A stretch of DNA of 64,000 bases from Diphasiastrum complanatum (Eukaryota; Streptophyta; Lycopodiopsida; Lycopodiales; Lycopodiaceae), in assembly GCA_029204225.1 (NCBI GenBank), contig CM055098.1, forward strand, positions 1,134,501-1,198,500, read 5' to 3'. Positions 35,266 through 46,127 of this stretch are shown here, piece by piece. Made by a program: the position numbers and the translations under genes. The notes beneath the pieces were generated by a model. The model was not told the origin of the DNA, made no database searches, and saw only the letters and a list, made by a program, of their open reading frames with translations. Position 1 is the stretch's first letter; every line of letters starts with the position of its first letter.

Positions 35266-36400
35266 TCTAGTTTCTCACGCTTCAAATCTCAACCGGAGCC
35301 CAACTTCCAATCTCAACCGGTACACTCTGTTAGATCTCAACCGACAGTCAGTGTCAAATCTCAACCGACGCACTCTATCGAATCTCAATCGACACACACT
35401 GTCCAATCTCAACCGAAAACCAGTGTCAGATCTCAACCGACGCACTCTATTGAATCTCAACCGACACACACTGTCAAATCTCAACCGGCGTGATCTCTGA
35501 AATCTCAACCAACGGAATTCGCTTAAATCTCAACCGGCGAGATTCCATCCGTTTTGCACAGAAGCACTCCCTCACCTCCACATTTGACCGCATGCCATCA
35601 CATTCAACACACCTTCCACACTCCATCACAACAGCTGCCCTCCCACGGCATATCATCACAAACGGACCACCATCGCAATCACCCTTCCTCTGCATTGCCC
35701 TGCAACCGTCGCATTCAATCGCAACAATCCACACTCTCACCAACTTACGGACCACCTCCACCTCCATTCGCATTCTCCCGTCACAGCCATATTCCACTGC
35801 AATTCGTCCTGAAACAATCCCATTGCATTCCACCGCATACCACGACATTAAACCACCTCCCATCTTCCATCGTCACAATCGTGTGCCAACCCATCACGAC
35901 CGTATCAGACCATAACCTCGTCTTCCTCTCAGCCAGACCTTCACATGCCTTCAAGTCCTCTCAAACTCTACGAAATCTCGACCGACAAAGCCCTGTGAAA
36001 TCTCCACCAATGGGTTGCCTGAATCTCGACCGACGCACTCAGTTAGATCTCAACCGATGGCCTCAGTAAAATCTCAACTGACGGCCATTAAATTAGATCT
36101 CAACAGACGGCCACAGTCAAATCTCAACCAACGGCTTTAGTAAAATCTCAACCAACGGCCATTAAAGCAGATCTCAACCGACGACCTCAGTGAAATCTCA
36201 ACCGACAGCCTCCATCCGATCTCAACCGATAGCCTGTATTAGATCTCAACCGACAGACACAGTCAGATCTCAACCGACGGCCTGTATTAGATCTCAACCG
36301 ATAGCTACAATCAGATCTCAACCGATGACCATTCAGTCAGATCTCAACCGACGGCCATTCCGTCCAATCTCAACTGACGGCCTGCTTCAACCGGCCCAGA
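35266..36400 (+). repeat. 24-bp minisatellite (AATCTCAACCGAC...), two blocks
   Basis: Block 1 (35280-35540) has about 11 units of roughly 24 bp beginning RATCTCAACCGA. Block 2 (35970-36395) has about 17 more variable units, many followed by CGGCC. Within block 1 the variable halves recur every third unit (…CAGTGTCA, …CACTCTATYG, …CACACTGTC), giving a 72-bp higher-order period. About 430 bp of non-repetitive, CA-rich sequence separates the blocks. Open frames through the array (for example RSQPT repeats) follow from a 24-bp unit lacking stops and are not taken as genes. Confidence 0.85.
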
Positions 36401-37688
36401 TCCACGCTCGACCATAGACATTTCCAATGACGATCAGAACTACAGCTTGCATTGACGATCTATTTGACAATCTATCTATCTATCTGCAACGCTGTAAACG
36501 AGGCCAATTGCACGAGCCTGCATCTGCATTGCGTAATAACAACCGCATTCACCTGGAGCAACCGCCTTGGGCTGTCACCATGGCCAAAAACCAGCACTGC
36601 AGCTATCGTATTCATCGTCATCACACAACCTCCACCCTAGACCCATGGAGAACGCATTCGCAGACAGCCAACCTCCATTCGCCCTTGAATCGCAGTACGC
36701 ACCCCACTGTAAACCCACCCCACACAACTCACCTAACTACATCAGCATAACAACCACATTCCACCACATCCCCAGCGCCAGTTGTAAGGCCGCTTCAAAC
36801 TTTTTGATCTATCACATAGCTGAGGGTCGTATCCCAGGACGCCTGCTGTCAGGACCATTCGGTCCAGGATGCTAGTGGTATGCTGTCAGGACCATTCTGT
36901 CCAGGAGCTGGTTGTCTTCATATTTGTTGTGGCTTGTGGTTCTGAGTGTTCCTTGCATGAATGTGAATGGGTTAATCTCTTGGGGAATGGGCTTTAACCT
37001 GTCAGCTGAGTTGGATGGCTTGCTTGGGCGGAAGTTACCTGTTTATGGCTGTCTAGTCTGGTGTGGCGACAGGTTGGCTTCCAGTGCTCATGACAAAGCT
37101 TTGAGTTTGTTAAGTCTGATGTAAGTTAGATGACTTGTTTGAAATGGATGTTACTCGTTTGTAACAAAACTTTGAGTTAGTTAAGTTTAATGTATGTCGG
37201 GCGGCTTGCTTGGAGGGAAGTCACCCACATCGGGATCCCTGGTCTGGCATGGCGCCAAGTTGGATCTCAATGTTGGTTTCTGAACTTCAAGCTGGTTAAG
37301 TCTGATCGTTGTTGGGGAGCTGGCTGCTTGTATGTCAAGTGGGTTCGGACGGCAAGAGTTGAAAGTCGGGAAGCTAAGTTGTGGATCTCGGCTCCCTTTG
37401 GGATGCCTACGCTACAGTGGCTACTCGGCTAATCCAAGTAGTCGGCTACAGGATGAGTGCCCGACAATGACTGATATGTCGATGGCAGGTCAAATCCCAA
37501 ATACAGTAAAATCAACTTAACTGCACAATACTTACAATCACATTTAGAGCTTACACTGATGAATCAAATCACAACTGATTTCTAACTCTTCTTGTATGTA
37601 CTTGGAATTTAAACATGGAACTATAAGACTCAATTTGACAAGTCTTGCTCAATACGACAATTAGTTACAAAAATTGAAAGGTGCATGA

Positions 37689-37690
<2 letters not shown>
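36401..37690. other. Intergenic DNA with short duplications
   Basis: Two copies of GCTGTCAGGACCATTC-GTCCAGGA lie at about 36845-36905. From 36990 to 37330 a degenerate ~150-bp unit (CTTTGAGTTWGTTAAGTYTRATG, then GGCTTGCTTGGRNGGAAGT) occurs about three times. No gene domain was found. Confidence 0.45.

Positions 37691-37743
<53 letters not shown>
37691..37743 (+). repeat. (GT)n microsatellite
   Basis: About 26 GT units. Confidence 0.95.
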
Positions 37744-37747
<4 letters not shown>

Positions 37748-37891
37748 TCACCATAGTTTGATAACACGTTTTAGGCGTTTTCATTGGGCCACATATGCCC
37801 TTAACTTTCAATGACGTGCAAGACAGTTGTGAGGGAGTTGACAGGCAGCTAGCTATGAGGGATGACGACGAGTGCTTTTCTAGAATCTTTT

Positions 37892-38200
37892 AGAGAGAGA
37901 GAGAGAGAGAGCGGGGGGTGGGGGTGGGGGTGTCGCTCTTTTCCACTATTTTGTTCAATTCTAGCATTATTATGAGAGGAAGCAATTGTGTTCAAGGACA
38001 ACTTTTCGTGCACACCTCGGTCTCTTGGAATCGAAGGAGACACCAGCATTATTATGAGAGGAAGCAACTATGATCAAGGACAACTTCTTGTGCACACCTC
38101 GATCTCTTGTAATCGAAGGAAACAGAACTACTCCTTCAGAAAGCCTTTTCATTGGTAGCTTACAAAGAGTATTTCCTCCTCAATCAGTCTATCATCGCAT
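37892..38200. repeat. GA/G-rich block plus tandem ~83-bp duplication; paralogue of the copia insertion site
   Basis: GA repeats (37892-37911) and a G-rich tract lead into TCGCTCTTTTCCACTATTTTG (37932-37952). Two tandem copies of GCATTATTATGAGAGGAAGC with about 60 more bases follow (about 37962-38044 and 38046-38125). The same series, with a single copy, continues on the right side of the copia element at 44779-44960. The locus was therefore duplicated before the insertion, and this copy shows the empty target. Confidence 0.75.
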
Positions 38201-38233
38201 TTCCTAATTATCCACGAAGTCTATCGGAGATAA

Positions 38234-38342
<109 letters not shown>

Positions 38343-38346
38343 CGCT

Positions 38347-39001
38347 TGTGAAAAATACAGATCCTAAGTGGATCTAAACTCCAAGATCATTGGCTTGAAT
38401 GCTTGCACTCCAAACTACATAAGCTAGGAATTGGCAACACATTCTATGCTACCTAGAATGCAAAGAACTTGATCAAAAAGCATTTATCACAAATGGAAAC
38501 TTCCATAAACATCAAGTGCGGCCCAAAATAGCATTATACAGTCCATAATACATCAGCCTACCACTTTTGGAAAGCACCTAAGATCATACACAATAGCTTG
38601 AAGACAATACACACAACAATGCTCTCAATGGAGGAAGAAACAATGACAATGATCTATTGATCTCAATGAAGCATACAAAAGGTTTCTCCAACCTGTTTTC
38701 CACGACTTCCCTACTATTTATGGATGAGGAAGATGACTCTCTCTCCTCTCTCTAGAAGGTACTTGACCCTAGATATTCCCTATATAGGAAAAATAGCTAA
38801 AAATGGCTTATATGACCAAAATACATCAAAATGGTCTCATTTTGAAGGGTATGAAGTTTGACACTTCATCATACTGAAAAAATACAGTAAATAAAAACAT
38901 TGTGGCCTGGTTCACACGTGTGAAACTCCAGAACCAAAACTATTTACAATTTTAGCCAATTTAGGCCTCAAACTAGCTAGGAAATGTTGACAATTTTCAC
39001 A
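38347..39001 (-). repeat. 3' LTR of the intact copia element
   Basis: In element orientation it starts TGTGAAAATTGTC after the PPT GAAGAGGGAG and ends GTATTTTTCACA. It contains a 14-bp palindrome TTCACACGTGTGAA (38911-38924) and a TATA-like CTATATAGG. Confidence 0.95.
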
Positions 39002-42000
39002 CTCCCTCTTCAACATTGGATGCTAGTTTCAACATAGTCTTTGAGCACATTCCAAGATTAGATCTATGCATTAAATATAGGTCCTTTCCCAATGGTTTGG
39101 TGAAGATATCAGCCACACACTCCTTTGAAGAGACATGTTGAAGCTCCACCTCTTTGGCAATGACTTGATCTCTCACAAAATGGTGAGCAATCTCAATGTG
39201 CTTGCTCCTTGCATGAAAAACAGGATTGCTTGCCAAGCTTTGGGCTGAAAGGTTATCACAAAGTATGATTGGAGTCTTCTCTGGTTCCAGCAAGTGAAGA
39301 TCCAATAACATCCTCTTGATCCAAAGAATCTCCTTGGTGCATGTTGTTAATGCCTTGTACTCGGCTTCGGTGGAAGATAGAGAGATAGTTGGTTGCTTCT
39401 TTGATAGCCATGAGACCACTCCATCTCCAAGATAGATTGCAAAGGCACTTGTTGACTTCCTATCCATTTGATCACCTGCAAAATCTGAATCTGAAAATCC
39501 ACAAAGGTTAGGTGTAGTACCTCCATACAAGATGCCAAAATCTCTAGATCCCGAGATGTATCTAAGTACTCTCTTTCCTAGCTTCCAATGAGCCTCACTA
39601 GGATCTTGCATAAATTGACTTAGTTTACCAACCACAAAGCTTAGATCAGGTCTTGTGATGGTTAACCATATAAGAGATCCTATTAGCTTTCTATAGAGAG
39701 TAATGTCCTTGAAGGATCTTTCATTACTTCTTGTAGTTAGCTTTACATTTGATTCCATAGGAGTAGAAACAACTTTACAATCTTCCATATGAAACCTTTT
39801 TAGAATAGAGTTAACATACTTTTCTTGACATATGAATGTAGATTTAGAAGTTCTAATAATCTCTATTCCTAAGATATAATGAAGTTTACCAAGATCTTGA
39901 ATTTCAAACTCTCTTTTGAGTGCCATCTTGATTTCATCTATATCTAGATTGTTACCACCACTTAAGATAATGTCATCAACATAGATCAAAAGTAAAGTGA
40001 TATCATTTTCATTCAATCTAAAGTAGAGAGAATGATCATACTCACTCATAACAAAGTTTTGAGAAAGTAAGAAGGAATTGAGCTTAGCATACCAACTCCT
40101 TGGTGCTTGCTTTAGCCCATACAAACTCTTTTGGAGATAGCACACATGATTAGGCTCATCATGTGAAACATAGCCCTCGGGTTGCTCCATGTAAATATCT
40201 TCTTCAAGATCACCATTCAAGAAGGCATTAGTAACATCCATTTGCCACATATCCCAATCATAAAGAGTTGCAAGAGAGATTAGGATTCGAATAGTTACCA
40301 TCTTTGCCACGGGTGCAAAGGTCTCATCATAGTCAATACCATATTCTTGAGCATACCCCTTTGCCACCAACCTTGCCTTGTACTTGTTGATTGATCCATC
40401 TTGATTTGTCTTGATCTTGAAGATCCACTTACAACCAATTGCCTTCTTGTCCTTTGGAAGCTTTACCAACCTCCATGTGTTGCTTTTGATGAGTGCTTGA
40501 TGCTCATGATCCATGGCTTGGATCCATTCCTTCTTTTGAATTGCTTCACCTACACAAGTTGGTTCATCAAAAGAGGTAAGAAAAGCAAAGTTAGAGTTGT
40601 CCACCACTTGCTTTCCTTTTTCATCATAGGTTAGCCTTGATGGCTTAGCCCTTTGCCTTTGAGTCTTCCTTGAAGTTTGCTTTGGAGTGGCATCTCCATC
40701 TTCATCCAAGACATCTTGCACATCATGATGATTAGTAGGCACATCAACATCAACATCAACAACATTGGAAACATTCTCTTCATGAAAGATGACATCCCTA
40801 CTTATGACAACTTTCTTTGTAGAAGGAATGTACACTTTGTAAGCCTTGCTTACTTCACTATAGCCAACAAACACACCCTTCTTTGATGAAGGATCTTCTT
40901 TAGTTCTATCATCAAGTGTGATATTGACAAAACATGTACATCCAAAGATCCTACAATGCTTGACACTCGGCCTTCTACCATAAAGAACCTCATGAGGAGT
41001 TTTACCATCCAAGGAAGCACTTGTCCATCTATTACATAGATAGTTAGCACATGCTAAAGCTTCCCCCCAAAAAGACTTAGCAAGATTAGCATGTAGTCTC
41101 ATTGCCTTGGCACATTCACAAAGGGTTCTATTCTTCCTCTCGGCCACTCCATTCTGTTGTGGAGTCCTAGGACTAGACATCTCCCTCTTAATCCCATGTG
41201 CTATACAAAAGTCTTTGAACCTATTTGAGGTGTATTCCCCTCCATTATCAGATCTTAAGCATTTGATCTTTGTATTGAATTGGTTTTCCATTTCATTCTT
41301 GAACTTGACAAATGCAGCAAACACTTCATCCTTACTTTTAAGAAGATAGATCCAAGTATACCTACTAAAGTCATCAATGAAAGTTGCATACATCTTTGCC
41401 CCACCATTGCTAGTTGTACTAGAAGAATGAATATCAGAATGCACAAGTTGAAAAGCTTCTTTAGATCTAGAAGTAGATCTAGAATAAGCAAGTCTATGAG
41501 ATTTGGACAAGGCACAATGTTCACAAACACTATTGTTTGCAAAAAGACTTTTAGGGAGACCAAGAACAAGCTCTTTCTTTGCCATTACCTCCAAAGATTT
41601 GAAGTTGGGATGGCCCAACCTCTTGTGCCAAACTTCTTGGTTTGTCAATTGCTCCCTAGCCATACATCCTTCATGATTAGAGATCACACATGCATCAAGC
41701 TTGAAAAGTTTACCATGCCTCCTACCTTGAGCAATCAAGGATCCACATTTACTTATCAAACATGCATCTCCAATGAACTCCACATCAAGTCCTTTGTCAA
41801 TCATTTGACTTACACTAAGCAAATTCTTAGTGATTGAAGGAATGTACAAAACATTTTCAAGATTTGCTTTCCTATTTGTTGAAAGGGAAATAGGAATAGT
41901 GCCTATGCCTTTGATGTCACATTGACCATCATTTGCAGTGTAGATGATGTTACCTTCTCCCTCATAAGACAATAAGGATGTAAAGTATTCCTTATGTCTT

Positions 42001-42950
42001 GTCATGTGAGATGAGGCTCCACTATCAATCCACCAAGGATCATTATCATCTATGTTGGCTAACAAACTTGAAGTCATAACAAGTGATTCACATGTGTTAT
42101 GTTCTTCCTCATCTATTGTAAGATTTCCTTGCCTCTCTCCTTGCTCTCTTTTCTTCTTATAACATTCATTTGCAAAATGACCTTTTATCCCACAATAAAA
42201 GCACTTGAACTTTGACTTATTGTTCTTAGTAGAAGAGGAAGAGGAAGAGTGATCATCATGATCAAAGTTACCACCTTTGGACCATTTCCCTTTGCCTTTA
42301 CCTTTGCCCTTGAATTTGCCTTTTGTGAAGAAAGCCTCTTCACCTCCACCTTGCAAGGATGCACCATCAAGCTTTGATTGCAACCTATGTTCTTCAGCCA
42401 ATAAGATTTCTTGCAAGTCAACCACACTTGGCAAGACTCTTTGAATGGCAAAACTTTGCACAAGGTTAGCATGTTCATTTAGCAAACCATTCAACATAAC
42501 TTGGACTATTTCACCATCTTTTATGTTCTCATCAATGCATGCTAAATCATCACTTAGGGACTTAACTCTCAAGATAAATGCATGAGCACTTTCACCCTCT
42601 CTTTGCCTACTAGAAAATATTTGTCTCCTTAGGGTCAATACCCTAGATGTGGACTTTGATTCAAAGAGCTTCTTTAAGGCATTCCATGCCTCACTTGCAC
42701 TTTGACACTTTCCAACTTCCTTGAGAAGTTCATTTGTAACATTCATTTTAATGATATGAAGAGCCCTTTTGGCCTTCTTATCAAACCTTTGTTGCTCTTG
42801 AAGTGTGAGAGGTCTCTCTTCAATTTCTGCAACTATGTCCATGAGTTCATTCAACTCAAGTAAGGACTCCATCCTCACTTTCCAAGTAGAGTAGTTTGAT
42901 GAACTCAACCTTTCACTAGACTCTAGCATGATCCCACCATTGGAAGCCAT
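38997..42950 (-). CDS. Copia gag-pol polyprotein, intact, 1317 residues
   Basis: One uninterrupted frame encodes every copia function. Gag (UBN2 type) is at about 1-245, with zinc knuckle C250-C253-H258-C263. The protease motif is WWIDSGASSHM (Asp309). The pre-integrase motif is WHKRLGH (441-447) with C476/C479. The integrase core has D506, D568 and E604 (D-35-E), and the integrase C-terminal region includes GVFVGYSEVSKAYK. Reverse transcriptase has Asp905 (QMDVTNAFLNG) and YVDD at 990-993. RNase H has SDSDFAG, STEAEY and DNLSAQ, and ends DIFTKPL. The protein makes and inserts DNA copies of the element from cytoplasmic virus-like particles. The start is the first in-frame ATG (42948-42950). 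The last codons (VEEGV, stop) are the PPT, and the TGA lies inside the 3' LTR. No damaged catalytic residue was seen. Confidence 0.96.
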   Translation of the reverse strand: MASNGGIMLESSERLSSSNYSTWKVRMESLLELNELMDIVAEIEERPLTLQEQQRFDKKAKRALHIIKMNVTNELLKEVGKCQSASEAWNALKKLFESKSTSRVLTLRRQIFSSRQREGESAHAFILRVKSLSDDLACIDENIKDGEIVQVMLNGLLNEHANLVQSFAIQRVLPSVVDLQEILLAEEHRLQSKLDGASLQGGGEEAFFTKGKFKGKGKGKGKWSKGGNFDHDDHSSSSSSTKNNKSKFKCFYCGIKGHFANECYKKKREQGERQGNLTIDEEEHNTCESLVMTSSLLANIDDNDPWWIDSGASSHMTRHKEYFTSLLSYEGEGNIIYTANDGQCDIKGIGTIPISLSTNRKANLENVLYIPSITKNLLSVSQMIDKGLDVEFIGDACLISKCGSLIAQGRRHGKLFKLDACVISNHEGCMAREQLTNQEVWHKRLGHPNFKSLEVMAKKELVLGLPKSLFANNSVCEHCALSKSHRLAYSRSTSRSKEAFQLVHSDIHSSSTTSNGGAKMYATFIDDFSRYTWIYLLKSKDEVFAAFVKFKNEMENQFNTKIKCLRSDNGGEYTSNRFKDFCIAHGIKREMSSPRTPQQNGVAERKNRTLCECAKAMRLHANLAKSFWGEALACANYLCNRWTSASLDGKTPHEVLYGRRPSVKHCRIFGCTCFVNITLDDRTKEDPSSKKGVFVGYSEVSKAYKVYIPSTKKVVISRDVIFHEENVSNVVDVDVDVPTNHHDVQDVLDEDGDATPKQTSRKTQRQRAKPSRLTYDEKGKQVVDNSNFAFLTSFDEPTCVGEAIQKKEWIQAMDHEHQALIKSNTWRLVKLPKDKKAIGCKWIFKIKTNQDGSINKYKARLVAKGYAQEYGIDYDETFAPVAKMVTIRILISLATLYDWDMWQMDVTNAFLNGDLEEDIYMEQPEGYVSHDEPNHVCYLQKSLYGLKQAPRSWYAKLNSFLLSQNFVMSEYDHSLYFRLNENDITLLLIYVDDIILSGGNNLDIDEIKMALKREFEIQDLGKLHYILGIEIIRTSKSTFICQEKYVNSILKRFHMEDCKVVSTPMESNVKLTTRSNERSFKDITLYRKLIGSLIWLTITRPDLSFVVGKLSQFMQDPSEAHWKLGKRVLRYISGSRDFGILYGGTTPNLCGFSDSDFAGDQMDRKSTSAFAIYLGDGVVSWLSKKQPTISLSSTEAEYKALTTCTKEILWIKRMLLDLHLLEPEKTPIILCDNLSAQSLASNPVFHARSKHIEIAHHFVRDQVIAKEVELQHVSSKECVADIFTKPLGKDLYLMHRSNLGMCSKTMLKLASNVEEGV

Positions 42951-44110
42951 GATTCTAATGTTTCTTCAACTTTTAGGTTCTGTCCTAAAGCACTTAGCAC
43001 TCACTTTTCTCTCAACAAATGATAGATAAAGAGATCTATGAAGATTTAGGACCCTAAAACACTTCTATCTTGAACCTAGATGGTTTCCAAGCATAGAAAG
43101 GAAGATTGAAACACATGCAACACTTTGCACACACTAAGAATGGATTACAAAATCAAACCAACCTGAACACACTCTTGCTTAAGCTCTCAAACTTTCCAGC
43201 AAGTGACCAAATCAAGTTATGGTGTGAAGAGTTACTTGCATTCTTAGAAAATACCCAAAACTAGGATGCCAAGATTACCTAGTAATGAACAAACTTGATC
43301 AACATATGATCAACACACTAAGATATTGATTCAACCTGTAAAACCACATGTAAACCACACTTCTAAAAGTTTATAAACTCCAGCAAGTGATAAATACAAG
43401 ATTTAGAGGTGAATGAATGAGCACACTTAGTGAATCACAAGACTAGCTTCACTATCTTGTCAAATCTTGGTGTTTAGATGTAGATCTAAGATCACTTCAC
43501 ATGAGAATGTTCCTCAACCTGTTAAGAACCTGAAAACACACTTGCATAATGGTTAACACCTTCCAGCAAATGCTCCAATCAAATTACATAAGGAGAGTTA
43601 CTTACATGCTCAACAAAGTACACCAAAATTTATGCCAAAATTGATGACAATCTTTACAATATGCTCTTCACAATGGAGCTTACAATATGTTCACCCAAAA
43701 AAGGGGATCTTTCATCCAAATGGGAGCTTTGCTCAGCCTTTAGGAGAATCACAACTCACTCAAAAGAGCATTTGTCATCCACTTAAGGAGAAGTTTCATC
43801 CACTTAAGGAGAGTGTTCATCCAAGAATGGAGATTGTCAACAATAGGATTGAAAAGAACATTGTTAGTATTGAATATGCACAAGCCTCACAATCACAAAT
43901 GATTAGGTGTTATGATCTGATCCAAAATAGTTTCTTTTCAGCCTCTGATCTTCAATAGACCTGAAATATGCTTTTGATCCACAAGTTCAACTCACAAAAC
44001 AAAGGTTAGTAAGATTTGATCAACAAAGCAATGCAAAATCATGCTAGAACTTGATCAAACATCCAAATATCACCAAAAATGGAATACTTACTGTAAATAG
44101 AAGCCAACCA
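42951..44110 (-). other. Long untranslated leader of the intact copia element, with degenerate repeats
   Basis: About 1.16 kb between PBS and gag ATG without a coding frame. Three degenerate blocks begin CAACCTG (near 43160, 43335 and 43514) and share CTCCAGCAAGTG- and GAGAGTTACTTRCAT-like segments at ~180-bp spacing. A further short repeat, TTCATCCACTTAAGGAGA, recurs between 43690 and 43830. It may hold packaging or translation-control signals; that is inference. Confidence 0.6.
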
Positions 44111-44122
44111 GCTCTGATACCA
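44111..44122 (-). promoter_or_regulatory. Primer-binding site (initiator Met tRNA), intact copia element
   Basis: The minus strand reads TGGTATCAGAGC directly after the 5' LTR end (CACA). Confidence 0.93.
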
Positions 44123-44777
44123 TGTGAAAAATACAGATCCTAAGTGGATCTAAACTCCAAGATCATTGGCTTGAATGCTTGCACTCCAAACTACATAAGC
44201 TAGGAATTGGCAACACATTCTATGCTACCTAGAATGCAAAGAACTTGATCAAAAAGCATTTATCACAAATGGAAACTTCCATAAACATCAAGTGCGGCCC
44301 AAAATAGCATTATACAGTCCATAATACATCAGCCTACCACTTTTGGAAAGCACCTAAGATCATACACAATAGCTTGAAGACAATACACACAACAATGCTC
44401 TCAATGGAGGAAGAAACAATGACAATGATCTATTGATCTCAATGAAGCATACAAAAGGTTTCTCCAACCTGTTCTCCACGACTTCCCTACTATTTATGGA
44501 TGAGGAAGATGACTCTCTCTCCTCTCTCTAGAAGGTACTTGACCCTAGATATTCCCTATATAGGAAAAATAGCTAAAAATGGCTTATATGACCAAAATAC
44601 ATCAAAATGGTCTCATTTTGAAGGGTATGAAGTTTGACACTTCATCATACTGAAAAAATACAGTAAATAAAAACATTGTGGCCTGGTTCACACGTGTGAA
44701 ACTCCAGAACCAAAACTATTTACAATTTTAGCCAATTTAGGCCTCAAACTAGCTAGGAAATGTTGACAATTTTCACA
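44123..44777 (-). repeat. 5' LTR of the intact copia element
   Basis: 655 bp, identical to 38347-39001 except at one visible site. It carries the promoter for the element, since it is upstream of the leader on the minus strand. Confidence 0.95.
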
Positions 44778-44974
44778 CTCGCTCTTTTTCACTATTTTGT
44801 TCAAGTTTGAGCATTATTATGAGAGGAAGCAACTGTGCTCATAGACAACTTTTTGTGCACACCCTGGTCTCTCGTAATCTAAGGAGACAAAACTACTACT
44901 TCGGAAAGCCTTTCCAGTGGTAGCTGACAAAGAGTGTTTCCTCTTTCGTTCTCATTATCATTGTATAGTAGTAG

Positions 44975-45879
44975 TGTTGCGCCGGCGTCTCAAAGGGCGC
45001 TGGGACTTGAGCGGTTTCCCCAACACGCGCTTAAGTCTAACATTCATCCATCATGCACTTACGTAAAAGCCAACTCAGAAACGTAACAAGCTTAACCATT
45101 CAGACTTAAGAAAACTAGAATCCCAACCAACCCGAAAGCCAACTCAGAATCCGTCCCCAAAAGGTAACCAAAGGCAAAGACAAGCCACACATGAAACCCA
45201 AGGCAAAGTGGTCGCCAAACTGACCAATTGGCATAGCGGCCAGCCTCATGTCGATGACAGGGACCCTTAGGCACCAGCGACGCAAAAAGGTTGTAGTAAG
45301 GGTCCTTCCACTTGGACCAGTCCCAGAGGCGAAACCGAAATGGTAATCATCCCCAAGGATCAACTTTATTAGATTTGGAGGAGGTTACATTCATACATAG
45401 ACTGACCGGTCTCGGGGCCACCAACATGTGCTAGGCATTGTGCCTGGCTCATGCTGGTAGAGGGAGCTGAGACCTGGCGACTGGATTCTTGGCGCTGGTT
45501 GAGCTGCCCAAGTTTCTGTCTGCCGGACTCCCCCTATAGTTCTGCTGTGATTCGGCGCACCCTCTCTGTTTTGAAACATAGTGCTTTTTGGTAAAGCACG
45601 CTTTTTGGGACTTAGTTTTTATTTTGCCAATTAAGCCTGGCAAGCCTGGCAGAATCAGTCTGGCTCCCGGGAGCCGTCCGGGCGACAGAATCAACTTGCT
45701 TCCTGACTAGGCCATGACTCGAGCTCCAGAGCTAGCTCATGACTTGTGACTACTTGACTGGATCACCACAGGCCGGAGGCTCAGTCCTTGACATTCTAAC
45801 TTGCTCTGGGACCTTAGGGAGCGTCACCCCTTAGAGTCTTATAGGGCACACTAGGTGCACCTGAGTCAGCTTTACAACA
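44975..45879 (-). repeat. 3' LTR of the chromovirus
   Basis: Starts TGTTGTAAAGC on the minus strand after the PPT AACGAGGGGAGGA and ends GCAACA, so the terminal inverted repeats are TGTTG/CAACA. Confidence 0.92.
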
Positions 45880-46127
45880 TCCTCCCCTCGTTTGAAAAAG
45901 CTGATGTCCTCATCAGGGCCAAACTAGACCTAGGACATATGGCACAGGCTCAATTCACGGGCCTTAACAACTTTTGAATTAAAAAAAAAAATACATTGGC
46001 AGTAGCACAGGAAAAGTGTAGATAAAGTTCACTTACGTAAAACCTGTGTAAAGCTGCAAGTGATTTATTGACAAACTTAAGAAAGATACCTGGAAGTTCC
46101 TTGAACTTCAAAATTGGCCATGAGTGT

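Larger units (their letters stand above)
38347..44777 (-). mobile_element. Complete young Ty1/copia retrotransposon
   Basis: The element is 6431 bp: 655-bp LTR, PPT, one intact polyprotein gene, a 1.17-kb leader, PBS, and a 655-bp LTR, all on the minus strand. The two LTRs are the same length and differ at one position that I can see (T versus C in CAACCTGTTYTCCACG, near 38698 and 44474). The target duplication is TCGCT (38342-38346 and 44779-44783). One extra C at 44778 lies between the right LTR end and the duplication, and matches the PPT base that adjoins the LTR. With no stop or frameshift it could still be active; expression is not shown. Confidence 0.95.

Noticed and set aside
35266-36400. 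CRISPR-like spacing (constant ~14-bp core, variable ~10-bp tails)
   Set aside because: Units are too short and degenerate, tails recur in a fixed order, and the genome is plainly eukaryotic; it is a minisatellite.
35210-36417. Open frames with RSQPT or SNLNR repeats
   Set aside because: The 24-bp repeat unit is divisible by three and lacks stops, so frames stay open automatically on both strands; treated as a minisatellite.
41280-41837. 185-residue plus-strand frame inside the copia element
   Set aside because: Antisense shadow of the intact polyprotein with no domain of its own.
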